Of a stretch of DNA of 13,379 nucleotides, positions 6,743-12,904 are shown piece after piece (positions within the stretch are counted from its first letter, which is position 1; every line of letters begins with the position of its first letter). This DNA is from DATKXO01 sp035528995 (GTDB lineage Bacteria; Planctomycetota; Phycisphaerae; UBA1845): contig DATKXO010000350.1 in assembly GCA_035528995.1 (NCBI GenBank), positions 1 through 13,379 of the forward strand, written 5' to 3'. Made by a program: the position numbers and the translations under genes. The notes under the pieces are model-generated. The model saw only the letters and a list, made by a program, of their open reading frames with translations, ran no database searches and was not told the origin of the DNA.

Positions 6743-8200
6743 TTGTGCCTGGCGCACTCGATCACTCCGCGCTGTCTGGTGCTGCTTGCGGCGGCCGGAC
6801 TGATCTCCGGGTGCGAGCCGGACGGTGAACGGGGGGACGGGGCGGCGAGCCGCCGACCGAACATCGTGCTGGTCACCTTCGAATCGCTTCGGGCCGATCA
6901 CGTGCGCTGCTATGGGTACGAGCGCGACACCACTCCGGCGATCGACGCGCTGGCGGCGGAGGGGATCGTCTTCGACCGGGCCTACGCGGTGACGAGCTGG
7001 ACGTTGACCTCTCACGCCAGCATGTTCACCGGCCTGTACCCGACGGCGCACCGGGTCATCGGGCCGCGAGACAAGCTGGATGATTCCTACACGACGTTGG
7101 CCGAGTTGCTTACCCAAGCCGGGTACCAGACGGCGGGTCTGGTCGCCGGCCCGTACCTGCGCACCAACTTCAATCTGAATCAGGGTTTCGGCTACTACGA
7201 CCAGTCTGCAGCCAATCCAAAGGGAAACAACGCGGCCTGGTCGGATATCACCAACCCGCACATGGAGGCGGGGCTGCGTCGGTTCCTCCGGGAGCAGCGC
7301 CGGGCGGAGCAACCGTTCTTCCTGTTTCTGTATCTGTGGGACCCCCACTACGACTACATTCCGCCCGAACCGTTCGACACGAAGTTCGTGCCTTCCCACG
7401 CCGAACCGGTGGACCTGGATGAATACGAACTGAAAGGAGCGGTGACGAAGGACATCTCGGACAACCAGTTGGCTTACGTCCTCTCGCAGTACGATGGTGA
7501 GATCCTGTGCACCGATGCGCTGCTGGGCCGCCTCTGGGATCTGCTCGAGGACCTGGGCGTATGGCGGGACACGGCCGTCATCGTTGCCGGTGATCATGGC
7601 GAAGAGTTCTTCGAGCACGGCACCAAAGGGCACAAGAACAACCTGTACGTCGAGTCGCTGCACGTGCCTCTGATCGTTAAACCGCCCGGTAACCCGGTGC
7701 GACGGCGGGACGGAAGAACGGCCACCCTGCTCGACGTGTTCCCGACGGTGTTGGAATTGGCCGGGATCACCGCCGAGGGGGCGTACCATGGCCGCTCTCT
7801 GCTGCAGCCGCCCTCGCGAGAGGAGGAGCCGATCTTCTTCGAGCTGGAGACGTCGAACTACTTCATCCGTCCCAAGACGGGCAAGAAGTACAAGAAGTCC
7901 GTCACCTGGTATGCCGTACAGGAGGGCGACTACAAGCTGATCACCGTGCAAGGCAGCGACGTCTGGGAACTCTACAACGTGGCCGAGGATCCCGGCGAGC
8001 GCCGTCCGCTGGCCAGCCCCACCCATGAGGCGATCGTGGCCAGGCTGCGCACGGAGCTCGCGACGCAACGAATCAGAATGGAGCGAGCCGCCGCCGGCCA
8101 GGGGCGCGCCGGCCAAGCCGACCTGACCCCCGAAGATCTGGAGCGGCTGAAGTCGCTGGGGTACATCAAGACGTCGGAGGAGGGCGACGGCAATCCTTAA
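6743..8200 (+). CDS. Sulfatase-superfamily lipoprotein with Thr at the nucleophile position
   Basis: A 485-residue member of the alkaline phosphatase/sulfatase superfamily. With TTG 6743 as start, residues 10-24 form a lipoprotein signal ending LISG-Cys24. The fold markers are clear: PNIVLVTFESLRADHVRCYGY (39-59), SWTLTSHASMFTGLYP (85-100), AGDHGEEFFEHGTKGH (282-297), and the C-terminal LKSLGYI seen in many such proteins. Two positions are unusual. The first metal ligand, normally Asp in xDSLRxDH, is Glu47. Aligning TLTSH with the sulfatase C/S-x-P-S-R signature puts Thr87 at the nucleophile, so no formylglycine can form. Phosphoethanolamine-type transferases use Thr, so a phospho- or other transferase/hydrolase role is possible; sulfate release is not supported. 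The frame is open back to 6635 and overlaps the preceding gene, so the start is uncertain (GTG 6635, TTG 6686 or CTG 6749 are alternatives). Confidence 0.85.
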   Translation: MCLAHSITPRCLVLLAAAGLISGCEPDGERGDGAASRRPNIVLVTFESLRADHVRCYGYERDTTPAIDALAAEGIVFDRAYAVTSWTLTSHASMFTGLYPTAHRVIGPRDKLDDSYTTLAELLTQAGYQTAGLVAGPYLRTNFNLNQGFGYYDQSAANPKGNNAAWSDITNPHMEAGLRRFLREQRRAEQPFFLFLYLWDPHYDYIPPEPFDTKFVPSHAEPVDLDEYELKGAVTKDISDNQLAYVLSQYDGEILCTDALLGRLWDLLEDLGVWRDTAVIVAGDHGEEFFEHGTKGHKNNLYVESLHVPLIVKPPGNPVRRRDGRTATLLDVFPTVLELAGITAEGAYHGRSLLQPPSREEEPIFFELETSNYFIRPKTGKKYKKSVTWYAVQEGDYKLITVQGSDVWELYNVAEDPGERRPLASPTHEAIVARLRTELATQRIRMERAAAGQGRAGQADLTPEDLERLKSLGYIKTSEEGDGNP

Positions 8201-8335
8201 CGCCCGCAGGACCGTGCCGGCATTCATCGGGTCACTTTGAGCGGTCGGCGATCAGCACTTCAGTTCTCGCCCTGTTACCGACGGGCGGTGATCACGCTGG
8301 CCTTTGTGTTCTGAGCGATTGCCCAGCTTCTGGTT

Positions 8336-10153
8336 TCAAGGTTGCGGAGCCTCTGCGTTTTCGCCGGTGAGTCGATCCACGGCCGCCCTCGCGTCGGGGT
8401 CCTCGGGGGCCAGTTGGAGCGTGCGGCGGTAGTGCCTGACGGCGGATTCGTGATCGCCGAGCAGTTCCCTGGCCACGCCGAGCTGATAATGGGCCTCACT
8501 CATCATGGGTGCGACCTGGACGGAGAACTCGAGATGATCGGCCGCTTCGGCGAAGCGCCCGAGGTAGGTGTAGGCCACTCCGAGGTTGTAGTGCATCTCC
8601 GGTGAGCCGGGGGCGCCCTGGACGGCCCGCTCGAAGAAGCCGGCGGCGGCGGCGTATTGGCCCTGTCTGGCCAGGGCGCTGCCCAGGTTGCCCCAGGACA
8701 CGGCGTCCAGTTGGGCCCGGGGGTTGATCGGCAGGTTGGCCAGGGCGCCCGCTGCTACCGCCACCGTCCAAGCCACCAGGGGACCCTGCCAGCGGAGCTG
8801 CCGCAGCCGATCGATCACGTAGGAGATGGCCGCGCCCGCGAAGAGGACACACAGCGGAACCAGCGGATAGCGGTAGCGGGCGAAGACATAGAAGACGGCC
8901 ACAGCCGCGGCCCAGACCAACAGCAGCACGTACAAGACCCACAACTCCCGCCGCTGCTTCCAGCTCAGCACCAGCCCCCCTGCCGCCAGCGGGACCAGCA
9001 CGCCGAAGTGCAGCCCGACCTGGAACCGCCCAAGGTCCATCAAGGAGGTCAGAAACCCCAGCATCCACGACCAGTTGCTGTAGACGTAGAAGCTCTCCGA
9101 GTCGGGAATCTCGTAGAAGTTCCACACCAGGAGCCACTTGCGCCCCAGCAGCATGAGCCAGTCCAGCGGTCGATGGCGGATGAAATCCCAGGACCGGCCC
9201 AGCCAGAACGCCGACACCTTGCGCGGTGTGAGCGTGCGCCCCTCCGCGGCTTCGGCCAGCATGGTGGCATCGCGCCGTTCGAACTCCGGCGTCTCGTGGC
9301 CCTTCACGAGCGGCTGGTATCGGCCGGTGGCGTCGGGGTTGTTGCCGATGTAGAAGTTCGGCCCCATCTGGAAGGTGGTCAGGGCGAACTGTCCGCCGAC
9401 GCGGAGGTTCCGCAGGCCGACCGGCACCAGGATCACCGCGACGCCGGCCAGCATGAGCAGGAGATTGCGGGCCCGCGCGCTGCGTCGCCAGGCGTCGCCG
9501 CAGAACCAGGCCCATACGGCCAACACGGGTGTCAGCGCGATGGCATTCTCGCGGGCCAGGCACAACAAGCCCAGCACGGCCCCGACCGCCAGGAGTCTGG
9601 CCGGGTGCGAGCGCCGTTGCGTCCAGGCGATCAGGGCCAGCAGGGCGCACCCCAGGAACTGGCCCAACGAGGTCTTCTGGATCAGCCCGTCGAAGAAGAT
9701 GGCCGGCGGGTAGAGTGCCAGCAGCCCCGCCGCCCACAGTCCGGCTCGCCGCGACAGGAACAGCCATCCGGCCAGCCCGATCAGCCCGCAGGCCAGCGAT
9801 CCAAGGAGGGCCTGCACGACGCGAACGGTGACCAGGCTGTCGCCGAGGCAAACCTTGATCGCCGCCAGAAAGTACGGGTACAGCGGCGCCTGGTAGAACG
9901 TCGTGTCGCCCCACCAGTCACCACCGGCAATCTTGGCGGCCCACTCGTTGTAGGCCTGGGCGTCCGAGACCAGGTCGTGGAAGAACGGGATGGTCTGGAT
10001 CTGGTGCAGATAGAGCAGGCGGATGGCCAGGGCGGCGGAGACGATCAGTGCCAACGCGATGATCGCCGCGGTGCGAGAGTGGGCTTGGGCCGCGGGCGGG
10101 TCTTTGCGGCCGGTGGGCCGGTCATCCGATTGGACCTGCGGTGTAGCGCTCAC
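8336..10153 (-). CDS. GT39/ArnT-like membrane glycosyltransferase with C-terminal TPRs
   Basis: A 605-residue polytopic membrane protein. The first membrane helix (about 28-48) is followed by an acidic loop (FFHDLVSDAQAYNEWA, with Asp60 and Asp64 as candidate catalytic acids) and TFYQAPLYPYFLAA, the pattern of GT39/PMT_2-type (GT-C) enzymes that take sugar from polyprenyl phosphate. About ten further hydrophobic segments follow. FARYRYPLVPLCVLFA near the end of the membrane part is a common feature of this family. Residues about 484-590 hold three TPRs (WGNLGSALARQGQYAAAAGF, MHYNLGVAYTYLGRFAEAA, AHYQLGVARELLGDHESAV). The role is probably glycosylation of envelope molecules; the acceptor is unknown. 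The start is uncertain: GTG 10153 gives MSATPQ, while TTG 10195 is an in-frame alternative, and neither has a good Shine-Dalgarno. It is 94 nt downstream of the Rrf2 gene and convergent with the sulfatase-like gene. Confidence 0.9.
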   Translation of the reverse strand: MSATPQVQSDDRPTGRKDPPAAQAHSRTAAIIALALIVSAALAIRLLYLHQIQTIPFFHDLVSDAQAYNEWAAKIAGGDWWGDTTFYQAPLYPYFLAAIKVCLGDSLVTVRVVQALLGSLACGLIGLAGWLFLSRRAGLWAAGLLALYPPAIFFDGLIQKTSLGQFLGCALLALIAWTQRRSHPARLLAVGAVLGLLCLARENAIALTPVLAVWAWFCGDAWRRSARARNLLLMLAGVAVILVPVGLRNLRVGGQFALTTFQMGPNFYIGNNPDATGRYQPLVKGHETPEFERRDATMLAEAAEGRTLTPRKVSAFWLGRSWDFIRHRPLDWLMLLGRKWLLVWNFYEIPDSESFYVYSNWSWMLGFLTSLMDLGRFQVGLHFGVLVPLAAGGLVLSWKQRRELWVLYVLLLVWAAAVAVFYVFARYRYPLVPLCVLFAGAAISYVIDRLRQLRWQGPLVAWTVAVAAGALANLPINPRAQLDAVSWGNLGSALARQGQYAAAAGFFERAVQGAPGSPEMHYNLGVAYTYLGRFAEAADHLEFSVQVAPMMSEAHYQLGVARELLGDHESAVRHYRRTLQLAPEDPDARAAVDRLTGENAEAPQP

Positions 10154-10247
10154 GCGGGCATGATAGCCGCGGAGAGACGGATTCTCACGCGCCAACTGGA
10201 ATGCGGCCTGCCGGCGGGACCGGGCAACCAGTCACCGAGGTGCCGTT

Positions 10248-10730
10248 TCATCCATCCGATGGATTGCTGTGCGAACGGCGTGGTGACCTGGAGCCGGCCT
10301 TGAACGGAGCCGTGTCCGTGGTGCAGGGCCAGCCGATCACCGGTCCCAGCGTTTCGGTACCCAGGAGTTGCTGGACCCGGGCGTGGACCTGCATCAGGCC
10401 CTCGCGTGCACAGCAGGATTCCCCGGATACGACCGGGCAGGATCGCGGTCCGAATCGCTCTTCGTCGGGCGCCGCCGGCCCGAGGGCGTCGACGAGCTCG
10501 GCCAGGGTGATCTCGTCCGGCTTGCGAACCAGGGCGTAGCCGCCGCGACGTCCACGTGCGGAACTGACGATGCCCGCGTTGGTCAACGCCCGCAGGATCT
10601 TGGCCGCCTGCTCAGTCGGCACGTTCATCGCCTCGGCCACGGTTGCGGCCGGGACCACGGTGTGCGGTGCCTGCCGGCTCAGGTGGCAGAGGATGTAGAC
10701 GCCATGAACGACCGTCTTCGAGAAGAGCAT
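10248..10730 (-). CDS. Rrf2-family transcriptional regulator with a cysteine cluster
   Basis: A 160-residue protein with a winged helix-turn-helix. It begins MLFSKTVVHGVYILCHLSRQ, the standard Rrf2 start, followed by VAEAMNVPTEQAAKILRALT (recognition region) and the wing SARGRRGGYALVRKPDEITL. Rrf2 proteins such as IscR, NsrR and RsrR bind DNA as dimers and often sense redox state or nitric oxide through an Fe-S cluster held by three cysteines. Here the C-terminal part has Cys-x7-Cys-Cys (SCPVVSGESCC), so a cluster or thiol switch is plausible, but the spacing is not the classic IscR one. ATG 10730 is preceded on its strand by AGAGGGG about 9 nt upstream; a longer open frame from 10865 lacks similarity. 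It is divergent from the selenoprotein candidate across a 278-nt interval and upstream of the GT39-like gene, either of which could be its target. Confidence 0.9.
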   Translation of the reverse strand: MLFSKTVVHGVYILCHLSRQAPHTVVPAATVAEAMNVPTEQAAKILRALTNAGIVSSARGRRGGYALVRKPDEITLAELVDALGPAAPDEERFGPRSCPVVSGESCCAREGLMQVHARVQQLLGTETLGPVIGWPCTTDTAPFKAGSRSPRRSHSNPSDG

Positions 10731-10886
10731 GGCGGGCGGCCCCTCTGTCTGCGCGGGCGACTCGCCGCCCGTCGCGCCACGTACAAGACTACCGGATTCT
10801 CGCGGCTGATGCCATCCTGGAGATGCTGCGAACGCGTGTTCCACCGAAGCGGCCTGCGAAAGCACGGTCGATGCAGGTCCGGCGTG

Positions 10887-10915
10887 TTGGCCGGCAAGGC
10901 GGCGCTCGCTATAAT
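10887..10915 (+). promoter_or_regulatory. Sigma70-type promoter for the thioredoxin-like lipoprotein
   Basis: TTGGCC (10887-10892, 4/6 match to TTGACA), a 17-nt spacer and a perfect TATAAT (10910-10915) face the lipoprotein gene. A start near 10922 would leave a leader of about 87 nt. The perfect -10 box stands out in this GC-rich DNA. It lies in the interval shared with the divergent Rrf2 gene. Confidence 0.65.
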
Positions 10916-11008
10916 CCGCCGAGTTTGGCCGCAGTGGGGCCGGAAGTCGTTCGGACGCGAGTGTGGAGGCGGGTTTCGCTCGATAGCCGTGGTCTGGGGA
11001 AAGTGTTT

Positions 11009-11524
11009 ATGAGACGAGTTACTGGTGGGGCGGCCGTGCTGGCCATACTGGCCCTGACGGGCTGCGCCCAGTTTCAGGAGCGGCAATTCATCAACAGGAT
11101 GAAGAACAAGCCCGCGCAGGATTTCGAACTGACCGCGCTCGACGGAGAGAAGGTCCGGCTGTCCGACTACCGCGGCCAGCGCGTGCTGCTGGCGTTCTGG
11201 GCGTTCGGGTGACCGCCCTGCTGTGCGGAGGCTCCGCACCTGACTCGTCTTGCCGAGGAGCATCGGGAGCATGGGCTGGTCGTCTTGGCGGTGAACGCCT
11301 GGGACGAGCCCAAGGCCGACGTGGCCGACTTCGTCAGGAAGAACGAGCTCAAGCATCGCATCCTCCTGCAAGGTGGCGAGGTGGCCAAGGGCTATGGCCT
11401 GCTGGGCGTGCCGACGCTTTTCTGGATCGACCGCGCCGGGGTGGTGACCGATGTCGAACTCGGTTTCGAAAGCCCCGAATCGCTGGACCGCAGGACGAAA
11501 CGACTGCTGGCTTTTGAGGAGTGA
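11009..11524 (+). CDS. Thioredoxin/TlpA-like lipoprotein, candidate selenoprotein (UPPC)
   Basis: Read from ATG 11009 (GGGGA 8 nt upstream) to TGA 11522-11524, this frame encodes 171 residues if the internal TGA 11210-11212 is read as selenocysteine. Residues 1-19 form a lipoprotein signal (AVLAILALTG-Cys19). The redoxin domain follows: PAQDFELTALDGEKVRLSDY (35-54), VLLAFWAFG (59-67), residue 68 = TGA, then PPCCAEAPHL, LVVLAVNAWDEP, and GVPTLFWIDRAG with the cis-proline. In TlpA/ResA-type proteins this site reads FWAxWCPPCRAEAP, so the TGA replaces exactly the first, nucleophilic Cys of CxxC. The frame is intact on both sides and a SECIS-like hairpin follows. An added Cys72 makes UPPCC. The role is thiol-disulfide exchange or peroxide reduction at the outer face of a membrane. 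Conventional calling would give a truncated 67-residue peptide plus an orphan fragment. The main alternative is a nonsense mutation or sequencing error. Confidence 0.78.
11210..11212 (+). other. In-frame TGA, putative selenocysteine codon
   Basis: Codon 68 of the thioredoxin-like gene. It sits at the CxxC nucleophile position (FWAFG-TGA-PPC) and is the only interruption of the frame between ATG 11009 and TGA 11522. TGA acts as the true stop in most other genes of the window, so general reassignment of TGA is not an explanation. Confidence 0.72.
11213..11239 (+). promoter_or_regulatory. Bacterial SECIS-like hairpin
   Basis: Directly after the TGA, GTGCGGA (11223-11229) pairs perfectly with TCCGCAC (11233-11239) around the loop GGC (11230-11232). 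The first loop G is 18 nt after the TGA. Published bacterial SECIS models require a short stem, a 3-14 nt apical loop with a G in the first two positions, and about 16-37 nt between UGA and that G; this hairpin meets all of them. SelB binding is inferred. The same bases encode Cys-Ala-Glu-Ala-Pro-His, common residues in TlpA-like proteins, so chance pairing is possible. Confidence 0.6.
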
Positions 11525-11552
11525 CGGCTGAACTGCGGCTGGATCGCGGAGC

Positions 11553-12035
11553 ATGGACGTCTATCTGGTCCAACACGGTGAGGCCCTCGCCGAGGCGCAA
11601 GACCCCCAGCGACCGTTGAGCGAAGCCGGCCGGGCGGCGACGGCCAAGGTGGCCGATCATCTGGCAGCCCGCGGGCGCTGCCTCGTTGATCCACCGATCA
11701 CCAGTATCTGGCACAGCGGGAAGCTCCGGGCGCACCAGACGGCCGAGATCTTCGCTCGGGGCCTCGGCTCGGATGTCCCGTTGACGGTCCGCCCTGACCT
11801 GGCCCCCAATCAAGACCCACGAGCCGTCGCGGACGAACTCACCGCTATGCGCGACCGGCCCGAATCAGTTCTGCTGGTGGGGCACCTGCCGCACCTGGCG
11901 CGATTGGCGGGCCTGTTGCTGGCATCGGACGGTGCGAAATCGCCGGTCCGGTTTGCCAATTCCGGCGTCCTCAAACTGGCTCCGGCCGGGACGGACTGGA
12001 CCGTTCAGTGGTACGTCACGCCTGCGTGCGTGTGA
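11553..12035 (+). CDS. sixA: SixA-like phosphohistidine phosphatase
   Basis: A 160-residue histidine phosphatase of the short SixA branch. The N-terminus MDVYLVQHGEA contains the catalytic His8; the usual RHG is QHG, a variant I recall in many environmental SixA relatives. SGKLRAHQTAEIF (55-67) matches the SxxxRAxQTAE block and LLVGHLPHL (107-115) supplies the second catalytic His111. Such enzymes remove phosphate from phosphohistidine; E. coli SixA acts on phosphotransfer proteins, but the substrate here is unknown. The gene starts 28 nt after the thioredoxin-like gene and probably shares its transcript. The Shine-Dalgarno before ATG 11553 is weak (GGA/GCGGAG). Confidence 0.9.
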   Translation: MDVYLVQHGEALAEAQDPQRPLSEAGRAATAKVADHLAARGRCLVDPPITSIWHSGKLRAHQTAEIFARGLGSDVPLTVRPDLAPNQDPRAVADELTAMRDRPESVLLVGHLPHLARLAGLLLASDGAKSPVRFANSGVLKLAPAGTDWTVQWYVTPACV

Positions 12036-12520
12036 TGGCATGTTCGGGGTCAGCCCCGGGCTTGGCCGATGAGGCGGGCCGACCCTGATTGCGTTGGCCG
12101 ATCGGTCTGGCTAGACAAAGACGCGGTGTCGATTCAGAGGGTGGGGCGAACCGACACCGCGTGCTCAACAAGGTCGACGGGCCGCGCCGGACGGTTTCCC
12201 CGCTAATCCGGTCTTGGACCGCCAGCCTCCACTAACTCCATAGTCCTATACGCCATGCCGTCTGACAGCTTGCGGACTTTTCCGCCGGAACATCTCAATC
12301 AGCCCTACGAGCCTCCCAGACGCGTAGAGTGACCGTCCGGCTGGAGCGGCCGCCGTCCGTCTCCTGCACTGCGGATTTCGCCTCGTGGGGTCGCGTTCTC
12401 GCGTGGATCGTGTGGGCAGGCTCTTGAGCCACAGGATATAGGGCTATTCGCCGTCGGGTTGCCCCCGGCCGATCGGCCTGGCGGCCTGCGACGGCCTCAG
12501 CCAACATCCCGGCCCGGGAA
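12036..12520. other. Non-coding interval of 485 nt
   Basis: No convincing gene lies between sixA and the convergent surface-protein gene; a 70-codon minus-strand frame at 12295-12507 has no recognisable similarity and an arginine-rich composition typical of shadow frames. The stretch holds the inverted repeat at 12121-12162, a 12-bp palindrome GGCCGATCGGCC at 12467-12478, and two near-identical 16-mers at 12096 and 12467. Confidence 0.6.
12121..12162. repeat. 11-bp perfect inverted repeat, possible terminator
   Basis: ACGCGGTGTCG (12121-12131) is the exact reverse complement of CGACACCGCGT (12152-12162), with a 20-nt loop. It lies 86 nt beyond the sixA stop, between convergent genes. No T-run follows on either strand, so it is not a textbook intrinsic terminator; a Rho-assisted 3' end, a protein-binding site or a small structured RNA are alternatives. 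Confidence 0.5.
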
Positions 12521-12904
12521 TCATTCCACGGTCACGACACCGGCCGCACGGGCGAACCCCAGCAGCTTGCCATCGGAGATCACCGCCAGTGCCCGGTAGG
12601 CCCCCGGCTCGGTCAGTTCGACCGTCGGTGGCTCATTGGGCGTTACGGCCGTCACCGTGACCCCGCCCGGGGCGACCGCGGCGACTGACGCCGTACCGTC
12701 TGTGATCAGCCCGATAACTCGATACGCGCCCGGCGGTACGTCGGTCACTGCGATCTCCGCACTGTCGCCGTCCTCGTCGGCGTCCTCTTCGATGTCCAGG
12801 GCGATGGGGAACTCGTTGCCGTTGAATGACCCATCGTCGGGATCGAGGTAGATCGAGATCAGGGCGTTGTCGTCGGGGTCGTTGTCTGCCCAGGCCACAG
12901 TCAA
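12521..12904 (-). CDS. Repeat surface protein, C-terminal part after a frameshift
   Basis: This 127-codon segment continues the protein read in 12901-13379 but in another frame. It begins at a TTG (12904) overlapping the upstream stop TGA (12903-12901), with VAWADNDPDDNALISIYLDP, the first half of a repeat whose preceding NEAPSLELLEP lies in the other frame. It goes on with EEDADEDGDSAEI, PPGAYRVIGLITDG, and a final short copy ending VVTVE at TGA 12523-12521. Bacterial surface proteins often carry such units (pattern VxIxWxDxDPDDNAxIxLYxDxD ... EDxDGxxD ... PxGxYxVxxxIxDG), probably beta-sandwich and possibly calcium-binding through Asp clusters. An independent gene coupled by the TTGA overlap is formally possible, but the repeat register favours a broken single protein. 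No anchoring or sorting motif is visible at the C-terminus. Confidence 0.65.
   Translation of the reverse strand: MTVAWADNDPDDNALISIYLDPDDGSFNGNEFPIALDIEEDADEDGDSAEIAVTDVPPGAYRVIGLITDGTASVAAVAPGGVTVTAVTPNEPPTVELTEPGAYRALAVISDGKLLGFARAAGVVTVE

Noticed and set aside
6527..8227. Long minus-strand open frame of 566 codons
   Set aside because: It is antisense to the sulfatase-like gene, which has clear motifs; the shadow has Arg/Gln/Val-rich low-information sequence.
8657..10303. Long plus-strand open frame of 548 codons
   Set aside because: It is antisense to the GT39-like gene; its Gln/Arg/Pro-rich composition is typical of a shadow frame in GC-rich DNA.
11210..11212. TGA reassigned genome-wide (e.g. 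to Trp or Gly)
   Set aside because: Several other genes in the window end at TGA where their families end (e.g. 206, 6673, 12033), and no other intact gene contains an internal TGA.
11285..11524. Separate 79-codon gene encoding the end of a thioredoxin-like protein
   Set aside because: It is in the same frame as the lipoprotein start at 11009 with only the TGA between, lacks a Shine-Dalgarno at 11285, and would begin in the middle of the domain.
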